Made by a program: the position numbers and the translations under genes. Source: Girardinichthys multiradiatus (taxonomy: Eukaryota; Chordata; Actinopteri; Cyprinodontiformes; Goodeidae). From it: DNA of 64,000 nucleotides. Below the pieces are notes generated by a model. The model had not been told where the DNA came from, did no database searches, and was given only the letters and a program-made list of their open reading frames with translations. The stretch is taken from contig NC_061800.1 of assembly GCF_021462225.1 (NCBI RefSeq), positions 1,364,001 to 1,428,000 on the forward strand, in the 5' to 3' direction. Below, one piece after another: positions 32,661-42,440 of this stretch; the first letter of the stretch is position 1, and every line of letters begins with the position of its first letter.

Positions 32661-34205
32661 ATGGGTAAGGGACAAAGTAAAGAAAAACAAAAGTTACTTG
32701 ATAATTTATCATGCAAAGATTGGAAAGTAGTAGAAAAGGAAGAACCAACAGCTGTGGAACCATTATGTTACTGGGTAAAACATTATAACTTTAATGGAAA
32801 GTTATCCACGGCTGCCTTAAAAGACTTAGAAGGTAAAATAGCTAACAAATGTAAACAAAATGAAAAACAAATGAAAAGAGAAGGTTATGCACAGACAACG
32901 GTATGGTGTAAAATAGCAAAACAACGAGAGGAAGGTAAAAGAGTGGCGCGACAAAAAAGGGAAGAAAAGAAAAAAGAGGAAAAAGAAAAACAGGCAGGTA
33001 AAGAAAAAGAAAAAGGAATAATGTTTCACCGAAAGGAAGATGATGAATATTCAGGTCCTTATGCAGCCTTACAGCAACAATTAGCCCAACAAGATGAAGA
33101 GGCGGCTGGGGAAGATGAAATAACTGAACCTACGGCTCCCCCTGTCACCCCAGTTCCCAAAAATCCACTTAAATATACACTAAAAAATATAGGAAGTAAG
33201 CCTAAATTACGGAAAGACGGTGCAGTAGGGAACTGGTCAACAACCCTATCTGGGGACTTTAATAGTGTGTTAAGCCCTCCCAGGGAACCTCAAAAGTTAC
33301 TAAGTTTTGAGGAAGAGGGACTTGAAGTACAGACATTCCCTCTGATAGAACTTCCAAATCCACGATCAGGACAGGATGATCCGGCTGTAATAAGGGTAAA
33401 TCGAACATGGACACAAGATGATATTAAAAAGGCAGTAGAGGGCATTCCCCACCCTAGAGAAGATGTTGAGGAATGTTTGAAACAAATGGAAGACCTCAGA
33501 CGTTCTTATCACCTGAACGGAGCAGAAGTACAACAGGTGTGGATGTGCAAGTTAGGCCCTGACTGGTTTCATGTTAAAGGAACTTATACGCCTACTCAAG
33601 CAGATGGTACCAACCGAGTTGCTGACAGTAATGATCTGACAGAACATGTGAACCCCCTATTGGAAAGAATTAAAGCTAAATATAAAAAGAGAGCAAATTA
33701 CACTGAAATAGGAAGGTGCCGACAGAAACCAGATGAACCATTTGATGAATATAGAGCAAGAATGGGAACGGTGTTCAAGGTTCACAGTGGTCTAGAACCA
33801 AGTGAAGATGCAAACAGTGCCTTCCAACAACAGTTAAAAAATGCACTCCATTCAGGTTCGTCACCTGAAATACATGGCTGGGTAAACCGCCATTACATAG
33901 GAATGAGTGGAGGCTTATTACAGGATCACATCAACCATGCCCTGCATGCAGAAAAAGTTATTAAAAGTAAAAAGACCAAACAAAAAGACACAGTGTTCTA
34001 CCACGAGGAAGAGACAGCCTGTTTTGATAATGTAGTTTATTATCAACAAACACGAGGCAGGGGGCGTGGTAGAGGTCGAGGAAGAGGTAGAGGCAAAGGA
34101 CATTTTGGAGCACAAAATCCAAGAGCATGCTGGTCCTGTGGAAAAGAGGGACATATGGCTAGAGACTGCCAAAGTAGCTCTGCCCAACAAAGCTATAGTG
34201 CGTGA
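32661..34205 (+). CDS. gag: ERV-A gag polyprotein, 514 codons, intact
   Basis: Open from ATG (MGKGQSKEK, a Gly-2 N-myristoylation-like start, as in gammaretroviral matrix proteins) to TGA. Residues about 85-120 form a Lys/Glu-rich helical stretch. Residues about 145-180 are Pro-rich. The capsid region spans about 235-440 (NRTWTQDDIKKAVEG near the start, then a segment resembling the p30 C-terminal half). A Gly-Arg repeat at about 465-482 precedes one CCHC zinc knuckle (CWSCGKEGHMARDC) near residue 490. The family role is particle assembly at the membrane and genome packaging. The stop codon sits in a readthrough-type context before an in-frame protease. No internal lesion was found, which is unusual for this window. 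Confidence 0.85.
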   Translation: MGKGQSKEKQKLLDNLSCKDWKVVEKEEPTAVEPLCYWVKHYNFNGKLSTAALKDLEGKIANKCKQNEKQMKREGYAQTTVWCKIAKQREEGKRVARQKREEKKKEEKEKQAGKEKEKGIMFHRKEDDEYSGPYAALQQQLAQQDEEAAGEDEITEPTAPPVTPVPKNPLKYTLKNIGSKPKLRKDGAVGNWSTTLSGDFNSVLSPPREPQKLLSFEEEGLEVQTFPLIELPNPRSGQDDPAVIRVNRTWTQDDIKKAVEGIPHPREDVEECLKQMEDLRRSYHLNGAEVQQVWMCKLGPDWFHVKGTYTPTQADGTNRVADSNDLTEHVNPLLERIKAKYKKRANYTEIGRCRQKPDEPFDEYRARMGTVFKVHSGLEPSEDANSAFQQQLKNALHSGSSPEIHGWVNRHYIGMSGGLLQDHINHALHAEKVIKSKKTKQKDTVFYHEEETACFDNVVYYQQTRGRGRGRGRGRGRGKGHFGAQNPRACWSCGKEGHMARDCQSSSAQQSYSA

Positions 34206-34209
34206 CTAG
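34203..34209 (+). promoter_or_regulatory. Gag stop in UGA-CUA-G readthrough context
   Basis: The gag terminator TGA is followed by CTAG, the best known stop-readthrough context, and protease/pol continue in the same frame. Gammaretroviruses express pol by readthrough of one stop. A GGGG/CCCC pairing is possible 20-45 nt downstream. Confidence 0.6.
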
Positions 34210-34700
34210 CACCAGAGCCGCAGGGGAAACTGAGCAGACAACCCCTTGGTGAAATGACAGAAAGGGTACTTCTGACTGAGGGAGAAAATATATTAAATCT
34301 GGAAGAACTGTTCTATGTAGAAAAAATTGGACCAGAAATAACATTGATAGTACAAGGCACACCTATCACATTCCTTTGTGATTCTGGAGCATGTAGAACC
34401 ACCCTCAGAGAGCCACTACCACATGCAAAGCCTAGTGGAAATTATGCTGTGGTCAGAGCAGCCCAAGGAGTGACAGAAAGGGTTACTGAGACTGAACCCA
34501 TATGGCTCAGAGACCCGGAAGGAAAAACATGCCAACTTTCGGTACTGATATTGCCAGAATGTCCAGTAAATCTATAAGGTAGAGATGCAATGGTCGCCTT
34601 ACAACTAATCATATTGCCAACTCCTGATGGATTAAAAATAGCTAGGGAAAGGCCTGAAAATGTATATGTAATGCAGGGAGTGGGAAGCCCAAACTATTAC
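34206..34700 (+). pseudogene. pro: ERV-A aspartic protease, interrupted by a stop
   Basis: In frame with gag after the readthrough-type stop. It shows the retropepsin catalytic motif CDSGA near 34380, a flap-like region after it and the closing GRDAM motif near 34580. A TAA at 34575-34577 falls directly before GRDAM, where the family has a Leu codon, so the protease is cut close to its C-terminus. Otherwise the sequence is uninterrupted. Confidence 0.8.
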
Positions 34701-35186
34701 TATACATTGGACATCCCAAATAAAGCACCAACTTCCACGGGGTCATTTCTCGTAGATGAAGGAAAAAATTCCATACAAAACCCTCAGGATGTAATGTCAC
34801 CTGATGACCTACATGCTACAATGTGGTACACAAACAAACCAGACACCAAATACAAAAACGAATTTGACAAAATCACTCCAGTAAAAATAACAGTGTCATA
34901 TGTGTACTCAGACGTGACGGCAAATGCCGCAGCTGCAGTAATACTGCCAGATACAGTCAAAAGGTTGTTTAGACAATACTCAGAACCTCATATCTCACTG
35001 TGTAAAGAGACAACTGAAGAGTGGAAAAACTTGGGCCAATTAGTAAACAGTGGTGAAAGAGCAAGAGATTGGGTTGCAACAGGTGTAAACACCTGGTACA
35101 GTCAATCAACCCTGATGACAAAAAAGGCATTGTTTTGGACAGTGACTGTCCAATCCGGAGTGCATCTAGACAAAAAGGAAAAGTGA
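34590..35186 (+). other. Unassigned ~190-codon segment between protease and RT of ERV-A
   Basis: The same frame as protease and RT stays open for 198 codons but matches no domain I know from retroviral pol. Visible features are DDLHATMWY, ITVSYVYSD, a PHISLCK motif, and WTVTVQSGVHLD near the end. It ends at TGA (35184-35186), beyond which the frame runs into RT. Gammaretroviral pol normally has only a short linker here. Confidence 0.6.
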
Positions 35187-35990
35187 CATATCTTCTTTAC
35201 TAAGGAACAAGAGGAACTGTTGAAGCCGGTTCCTGAAAAACTATGGTCTCAAGGGCCGACAGATGTTGGCCTAGTCAAAACAGCGCTTCCTGTTGTAATA
35301 AGACCCAAAACAGAATACAGGCCTAGAGTGAAACAATACCCGCTAAAAACTGATGCAATGATAGGAATTGAACCAGTTATTACAGATTTGAAAAAGGCAG
35401 GAGTGTTGATTGAATGTGCTGAGTCACCCTGTAACACTCCTATATTCCCTGTAAAAAAGGCACCTCCATCTGTAGGGTGGTGGATGGTTCAGGATTTACA
35501 AGCAGTTAATAACGCAGTCATTCAAAGATCGCCGTGTGTAGCAGATCCACACACACTGTTGAATTCTCTGAACCCAAAAGCTAAGTTTTTCACTGTAGTG
35601 GACATAAGCAATGCATTTTTCTCTGTGCCACTGCATAAAGACAGTCAGTACTGGTTTGCTTTCACATTTAAAGGAAAAAGGTACACCTACACAAGGTTAC
35701 CTCAGGGATATTGTGAGAGTCCAACAATCTACTATCAAGTTTTGACCTCCAGTCTGTCCACCTTCGAGCCTCCACAAAACAGTCAACTATTAACATATGT
35801 AGATGACATACTGGTGGCATCAGAAACAGAAGAAGCATGTAAACAGGACACTTCGGGCCATTTTGTGCAGTATGTGTGTACTAGGATGAAGGGTGTAAAA
35901 TGCAGTGTTCTAGCACCTCAAGACAGGATGTTTTACTTTTGCAGATCACATTGTGTAAGGACCAGTTTCAGATGTGGAGGAAAGCGATGA
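35187..35990 (+). pseudogene. pol: ERV-A reverse transcriptase, truncated
   Basis: RT fingers and palm: PVVIRPKTEYRPRVKQYPL near 35300, GVLIECAESPCNTPIFPVKK near 35400, the first catalytic block FTVVDISNAFFSVPL near 35590, LPQGYCESPTIYY near 35700, and the YVDDILVAS catalytic pair near 35800. After about 35,840 the sequence leaves the family consensus, and it stops near 35,990 where another repeat starts. Thumb, RNase H and integrase are missing. Coding is in frame with gag and protease. Confidence 0.85.
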
Positions 35991-36485
35991 TAGACCATTA
36001 TTTACTAGGGCTATAATGATGTCATCAATTGGCTGTGGCAACCTGTTCAGCATTGATCCCTGATTATGTATACTACATTTGAAGTGGATCCAATGATGTA
36101 TGAGGGTGATAGAGCACTTAAAACGTCCTAGGGGGCGCTGTTGATCCAAATTTCAATGTAATCCAATAGAACTGTTTGTGGGCTGATGTATGGCCATGGT
36201 GTGACATCAGAATTTGGCACCCCGTCACGGCCACACCCTCTACGTAAGCCAGTCAGTACTGAAGACTGTCTTAGAGCATCATGTTATCTGTCACTGGGGA
36301 CATTTTCACATTGAATAGGTGAAGGTCACCAAATATGGACCATCAAAAGGAAAACATGCCACTTCCTGTTCTCAGGGGGCAGGGCTTATATGATGTCAAC
36401 ATCTGATCAGTGAATATTGTTGGGGGCCAGAGGCAGATCAATTTTAGAAGGTTTCAGGTCTCTGTGACTTTCCTTGTAGGAGCTA

Positions 36486-38050
36486 CTGGTCCTTCTCAAA
36501 ATATTAGCATATTGTGATAAAGTTCATTATTTTCCATAATGTCATGATGAAAATTTAACATTCATATATTTTAGATTCATTGCACACTAACTGAAATATT
36601 TCAGGTCTTTTATTGTCTTAATACGGATGATTTTGGCATACAGCTCATGAAAACCCAAAATTCCTATCTCACAAAATTAGCATATCATTAAAAGGGTCTC
36701 TAAACGAGCTATGAACCTAATCATCTGAATCAACGAGTTAACTCTAAACACCTGCAAAAGATTCCTGGGGCCTTTAAACTCCCAGCCTGGTTCATCACTC
36801 AAAACCCCAATCATGGGTAAGACTGCCGACCGGACTGCTGTCCAGAAGGCCACTATTGACACCCTCAAGCAAGAGGGTAAGACACAGAAAGAAATTTCTG
36901 AACGAATAGGCTGTTCCCAGAGTGCTGTATCAAGGCACCTCAGTGGGAAGTCTGTGGGAAGGAAAAAGTGTGGCAGAAAACGCTGCACAACGAGAAGAGG
37001 TGACCGGACCCTGAGGAAGATTGTGGAGAAGGGCCGATTCCAGACCTTGGGGGACCTGCGGAAGCAGTGCACTGAGTGTGGAGTAGAAACATCCAGAGCC
37101 ACCGTGCACAGGTGTGTGCAGGAAATGGGCTACAGGTGCTGCATTCCCCAGACCTGGGCTACAGAGAAGCAGCACTGGACTGTTGCTCAGTGGTCCAAGT
37201 ACTTTTTTCGGATGAAAGGAAATTCTGCATGTCATTCAGAAATCAAGGTGCCAGAGTCTGGAGGAAGACTGGGGAGAAGGAAATGCCAAAATGCCAGAAG
37301 TCCAGTGTCAAGTACACACAGTCAGTGATGGTCTGGGGTGCCGTGTCAGCTGCTGGTGTTGGTCCACTGTGTTTTATCAAGGGCAGGGTCAATGCAGCTA
37401 GCTATCAGGAGATTTTGGAGCACTTCATGCTTCCATCTGCTGAAAAGCTTTATGGAGATGAAGATTTCATTTTTCAGCATGACCTGGCACCTGCTCACAG
37501 TGCCAAAACCACTGGTAAATGGTTTACTGACCATGGTATCACTGTGCTCAATTGGCCTGCCAACTCTCCTGACCTGAACCCCATAGAGAATCTGTGGATA
37601 TTGTGAAGAGAACGTTGAGAGACTCAAGACCCAACACTCTGGATGAGCTAAGGCCGCTATCGAAGCATCCTGGGCTTCCATAAGACCTCAGCAGTGCCAC
37701 AGGCTGATTGCCTCCATGCCACGCCGCATTGAAGCAGTCATTTTCTGCAAAAGGAGTCCCGACCAAGTATTGAGTGCATAACTGTACATGATTATTTGAA
37801 AGTTGTCGTTTTTTGTATTAAAAACACTTTTCTTTTATTGGTCGGATGAAATATGCTAATTTTGTGAGATAGGAATTTTGGGTTTTCATGAGCTGTATGC
37901 CAAAATCATCCGTATTAAGACAATAAAAGACCTGAAATATTTCAGTTAGTGTGCAATGAATCTAAAATATATGAATGTTAAATTTTCATCATGACATTAT
38001 GGAAAATACAGAACTTTATCACAATATGCTAATAATTTGAGAAGGACCTG
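36486..38050 (+). mobile_element. Tc1/mariner element, copy 1 (deleted subfamily)
   Basis: Ends are CTGGTCCTTCTCAAAATATT and the inverted GAGAAGGACCTG, flanked by TA on both sides. Long inverted repeats run to about 36,710 and from about 37,840. Copy B of the host repeat shows the empty site (GAGCTATATCAATTT near 43,090), so the TA duplication is demonstrated inside the window. Length 1565 bp, with the 42-bp-class deletion shared with copy 2. Confidence 0.93.
36813..37771 (+). pseudogene. Tc1-like transposase, copy 1, frameshifted and deleted
   Basis: Starts MGKTADRTAVQKATIDTLKQ. HTH 1 covers IGCSQSAVSRHLSG. About 15 codons are missing after RCCIPQ, compared with copy 3. One base is lost just before the first catalytic segment (SDERKF), so the frame switches near 37,200. 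The rest reads FQHDLAPAHS and NSPDLNPIENLW, the second Asp and the Glu of DD34E. Another base is lost near 37,596 and small indels follow near the C-terminus. No functional product is possible. Confidence 0.9.
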
Positions 38051-39445
38051 TATATCAATTTCGTGTTTTATGGCAAGAAGTCATATTTTGAGGCTTGGCC
38101 ACGCCCACACGCTTTCATGTATCAAAAAGATTTTGATAGCTTTTGATCCCCAGTGCCTTAAGAGTATACTGAGTGATTTTCAAGTCTCTAAGTCAAAAGC
38201 TGTAGGAGGAGTTTGCTCAGATATGCGGTCTAGAAAGGGCAAAATTGGGGTCAAAATGGCAACTTCAATCCAAAATGGCCGATGTGAGGTTTGGAGCAAT
38301 GCTCCAAGAGACTTTTTTGTAGGTCCCGACAAGTTACATATGTGTACCAAATTTCACAATCCCCGGTCAAAGCATGGCTTGGGGCTGACTTTTTAACATT
38401 TTCTAAGAGGCACTGTGGAAGAATTAGGCCACGCCCACCAAATATCTCATCAGATCTCTGTTGGGGACTTGACTAGGATGAATCATATTGAATTTGGTGC
38501 AGATCAGATGATCTATGTGGAAATTAGAGCCACACATATGGCCATGGCGTGACTTCTGACTTTTCCGTGCCATCATGGCCACGCCCTTTTATGAAAAGTC
38601 ACAGTGCTTCAAATGGCCGTTTTTCACTAGTTATCAGTCACCTGACACAGTTTGAAGCAGACTGAGTGTAGACAGCTAGATAGCGACCTTTCCCTGTAAA
38701 AAAAAAGTGACCTCCTGTTCTCATGGGGCGTGGCTTTGATGATGTCAGCATATGACCCATTAGGATTGTTGGTAACCCGAAGGTCCACCTTCATGCCAAC
38801 TCTGGTGTGATTTGGCGTTTCCTCGGAAATTTATTGCATTTTTTCATTGGGTGCGAACACCAAGTTTTGTGGCCTGGCCACGCCCCCATAAACATGGGCG
38901 AAAACTCACGATTTTGATAACTTTTAATCCCCAATGCCTTAAGTGCATAATTACCAAATATGAAGCTGATAGCTCAAAATCCCTAGGAGGAGTTTGTTAA
39001 AGTTCGAGGTGAGTAAAAATGAAAAATGGCCAAAAATTTGCCTTTGATCCAAAATGGACAACTTCCTGTGCGTTTTAGGGCATACCCCAAGAGACTTTTT
39101 TTTTCTTGTTTTGAGGAGCTCTAGCAGTGTGCCAAATTTCAGATCTTTCCGATTTAGGTTTCAGCCCATCTCACGTTTGGGGCCGTGGCTAAGAGGTTTG
39201 GCCACGCCCACTGATGACAACATTAAAGAACATTAAGAATTTCACACGGGGGACAATTTTGGGTAAAATCGTGTGCATCTAGGGGATTGGCAAAGTCCCC
39301 AAAATGGCCAAAATAGGCAGCACGGAATAATCATAATAAGAAACACTACTATTACAATAGCCCCTTGCAGCCTTCCTGCTCCTGCCTAATAAATATTAAA
39401 ATTACAATTGGCCTTTGCAGCACTTAGCTGCTCGGGCCTAATGAA

Positions 39446-42440
39446 GTATAATAGTATCAAGTCGACAGATATCAATAAAATACACATTTTTTTAATCTGG
39501 TGCTCAAGCAACCTAATATACTTAAAGCAGTATTAGAAAGTAACGTCTGTGCAGAATGATACAGACTATCACCAGGAGAAATGGAAGTTTTAATGAGGGT
39601 AAATTGATTGGGTAATATTAGTTTGCATTGAGTAGCAACTGCGATGAAATAAAGTGACTAAATTGCGGTGGCACTTTGGGTTTACTTGGAAAGTGAAGCC
39701 CTCCTGGTGTGCTGATGTCTCAATGGTGGCTGGTATAAAGGTGGGGCCGCGCCCTTAGCCACTGACGGCTGAATGCCCCAAATCTCTGAGGTGGAAATTC
39801 GGAGGAAAAAAACTCCAGTAATAAAACTGGGACAGAGGAGTGATCAGGTCACGAGGCCCAGAGTGCAGCTGCTTTCAATGAAAAACTTCCAAAAGTCTAA
39901 CTTCTACCTTCTGTCTGATTTGGGATCAGCCACACAAAAACATGAACATGCACCTTGCTAATCACATCTGTGCTCCGTGATTCAGCAGCACTTGCACAGC
40001 AAACCAAAACAGCTCAGCATAAAACACTTCAGTCAATATTGTATACAACACGTTAATACCTTGGATTAACTACTGGTGATTCTAAATCACCTTAAACTAT
40101 GCCTCAACCTAGCCAGATCTCTAAATACACCTATCCGATTTGATATAAAAATAACGAAATTACTTTGACGCTGATTTCTTCTCTTTACCGGCTTGAGGAT
40201 GGGTCGTAGGTCTGAAGAAAAACGCGTCTGTGATCACAGAAAGGGGAAAATATGAGGAACCATTGAAGTCGACTGAATCAACAAGAAGGAAAACTCATCA
40301 CCTTGGCAACACCTCAGTGGGTTTTTCATCTGCGCTGGAGTGTCGGCGGGGTCTTCAATTGGTTATGAATCTTCTGACCTTCTTGTATCAGACAGAATTC
40401 CAGCTTTCAAGCTCTTCCGGGAATGGCCGTGTGGAGGAAAAGTTACTCGCCTGTGAGTTTCTGTCGCTCCAGATATGCGCCTCTGTTGCGTCGTCCCATG
40501 AGACACGCTGGAAATGGGGCCGAAAACTTTGTTTCCTCAGCTTTTAATAGCTCCATTGACATCAGCTTCGATGTCCATTGCTACGCGTATGCTGAGCTGC
40601 ACATGTTAAACTGTGCAGCCCAGTCAATCTATCTGACCAAACCCCAACATCACCCCTAGGTTCGAAGGGTGCGATTGATCACAGTTTTTGAAGCTGCCAG
40701 GTTCATCCATCAAAGGAGCTGAAAATCAATGATCCATATATAACACCAAAAAAAAAACCAAAATACTATCTTTGTATTTCTGGAACGGAGGTTCACAGTT
40801 CAGTTCAATAATTTTTTTTTAACCGTGTCCTGTCCGGCAGAGTACCGCTCAGAATTGTTGTTTGAGTGCCAAGAAAAAGCCCAACAGATTTACTTTCACA
40901 AGTGGAGCATTACAGCTAACACTTTAAAGCTCTGCTCTATATGTATAAAAAGAAACTTTATTAGAAACTGCTTTCGGATTATTTCAATTGTTACAGACTC
41001 GGAGACAAAAAAGAAAAGGAAAAAAAAGATGCATGGAAGATAGAAAGGTGGGGCAAAAAAGAAAAGGGGGATAGAAGGAGAAAAGAATGGACGAAAGAAA
41101 GAAGGATGAAGAGAATACAAGATAACGTCCTGCTTGCTTCTACACCTGCAGTATCGTTCATATTACCAGCTTTTTTACCGAAAACTGCACGGTACATATC
41201 AATGCTAGATGTATTTGGTGGTAAATGCGGCTCAATATAGAACATTTGTGTATCTGTTAACACCTGAATCTAAACACAATCCCCATATATACTCTGTAGT
41301 CCAGTTCACTTTGTTTTCAAATTGTCTATGACTGGGCAAGATATGGTTAGCCTCTGCAGGGCTAAACTCTGACTAACTCAAACCAGTCAATGTAGTTTAA
41401 TAAGGAAATGCAAAAACAATACATTCACATCATCATCACATTATTTTGGTCATCAGCTTTGGTAACCCTGAGACAAAGTGAAACAACAAGATAACCAAAT
41501 AATGGGGTCATAGCTTAGTCATCCAAACCTAGTCAGGCACAGGAATCAGCCTGTGTCATCGGCATAGGTGACACTATGAACCATGGGAAAATAAATGTGA
41601 GGGAGTCAAGCCTGGTTGGTAACCAACTATGCAATGTGTTATCTTAACAGAAACCAACGTTTAACACAGGTTCAGGTTTAAACACATTAGCTCCTTCAAA
41701 TGATGATGGGATTTAACATGACTCCTTTCTCTAAACTATCTAAATGGGGAAAGGGAGAAAAAAACAATGGAATTGCACTACATAGGCTATAATCCACATG
41801 TGTTTGTGGAGGTCTCAAGGTGTCTGCTGTGGTAGACTTTAGGATTTTCTCTACTAAATCCAGCAGAACTAGGCAAGTAGGTATCCGTGCCTCGATGGGA
41901 CTGTCTACAGATGAACCAACCTCTCTAATAAGATTTTGCATGAAATCTCTGGCAACTTGTGTGTCCATTAAATCATTCCTATTCACTTCTGTGAGGGTCT
42001 TCAGTGCATGCAGAGTGTTAATGGAAAAGTAGCGTGCTGCGATGAATGCTGAGCTGCGCATGTCGAACTGTGCAGCCCAGTTGGTCTATTCGACCAAAAT
42101 GGATGACCCTAACACAAGAAATGAGTGCATGACAAGGTTCAGCAAAAACTAAAAAAGATTTAACATTACATCTTTTATCAATTAGCCACAGAATTAGACT
42201 ATTTCATAAGAGTATTTAATGTAGTAGTTAATGTAATTGTTCCTGCACAATTCAACCCTCTCTACTGCCTTGAACAAACTCCAAACACAACTAGAAACCT
42301 GCAAGCAGCTTTGAAAGCCCTCGCACCCCTCAGCGCAACTCGGGCTGTTGAGCGACCGCAGGAGCCTGGTTCATACACGCCACCGACGATGACACTGCTT
42401 CACTTCAACACGTCATCACTAAGTGGTACTGTGAACAACA
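39446..42440. other. Unassigned interval with coding-like fragments and a repeated 60-bp block
   Basis: No named element. A TATAAAGG box lies at about 39736. Coding-like minus-strand stretches occur at 41696-42061 (IAARYFSINTLHALKTLTEV, then DLVEKILKSTTAD) and 41115-41263 (MFYIEPHLPPNTSSIDMYRA). A block reading GCTGAGCTGC...TGTGCAGCCCAGT occurs at 40585-40645 and again at 42036-42100. 41000-41120 is purine-rich low complexity. The two coding-like stretches may come from one broken gene or element; I do not recognise it. Confidence 0.35.
41696..42061 (-). CDS. Unassigned ORF, 121 codons
   Basis: An uninterrupted minus-strand frame with balanced composition. The first 80 residues look like a soluble helical protein (SINTLHALKTLTEVNRNDLM, ARDFMQNLIREVGS). 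A possible splice acceptor (TTTCTTGTGTTAG) lies upstream near 42112. No family was recognised and no partner found except the similar short block at 40.6 kb. It could be an exon of an unknown gene or viral/transposon-derived. Confidence 0.3.
   Translation of the reverse strand: MRSSAFIAARYFSINTLHALKTLTEVNRNDLMDTQVARDFMQNLIREVGSSVDSPIEARIPTCLVLLDLVEKILKSTTADTLRPPQTHVDYSLCSAIPLFFSPFPHLDSLEKGVMLNPIII

Larger units (their letters stand above)
31565..35990 (+). mobile_element. ERV-A: retrovirus-like element, 5' LTR to RT, 3' part missing
   Basis: Order: 5' LTR, tRNA-Tyr-like primer site, leader with a 102-bp tandem duplication, gag, protease, an unassigned segment, RT. All coding parts are in one frame. 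Pol ends inside RT near 35,840-35,990, where the hairpin-terminated repeat begins. RNase H, integrase, env and a 3' LTR are absent. LTR ends and primer type match ERV-B, so the two are related. The gag/pro/RT features are of the gammaretrovirus-like (class I) type. Stops in pro-pol and the missing 3' half make it defective. Confidence 0.85.
35995..39445 (+). mobile_element. Hairpin-terminated non-coding repeat family, copy A (split by Tc1 copy 1)
   Basis: Matches copy B (42441-44431) along most of its length outside the Tc1. It has recurrent GGCCACGCCC and CAAAATGGC phrases and internal modules of related sequence (the CCAAGAGACTTTTT block at about 38305 and 39085). It ends in two stem-loops, the last at 39410-39438 (GGCC, GCAGC / GCTGC, GGCC) followed by TAAT. 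There is no credible protein. The family is abundant in teleosts. A Helitron-like 3' end is possible but not proven. Confidence 0.6.

Noticed and set aside
32826..33029. Phe-rich minus-strand frame
   Set aside because: Shadow of the Lys/Glu-rich stretch of ERV-A gag.
36677..37102. Minus-strand frames opposite the Tc1 transposases (also at 53255 and 57679)
   Set aside because: They recur only because the plus-sense transposase recurs; no independent support.
38037..39236. Proteins in the hairpin-family repeats (similar peptides in copies A and B)
   Set aside because: Several frames recur equally and none is longer than chance; similarity is at nucleotide level with indels breaking frame.
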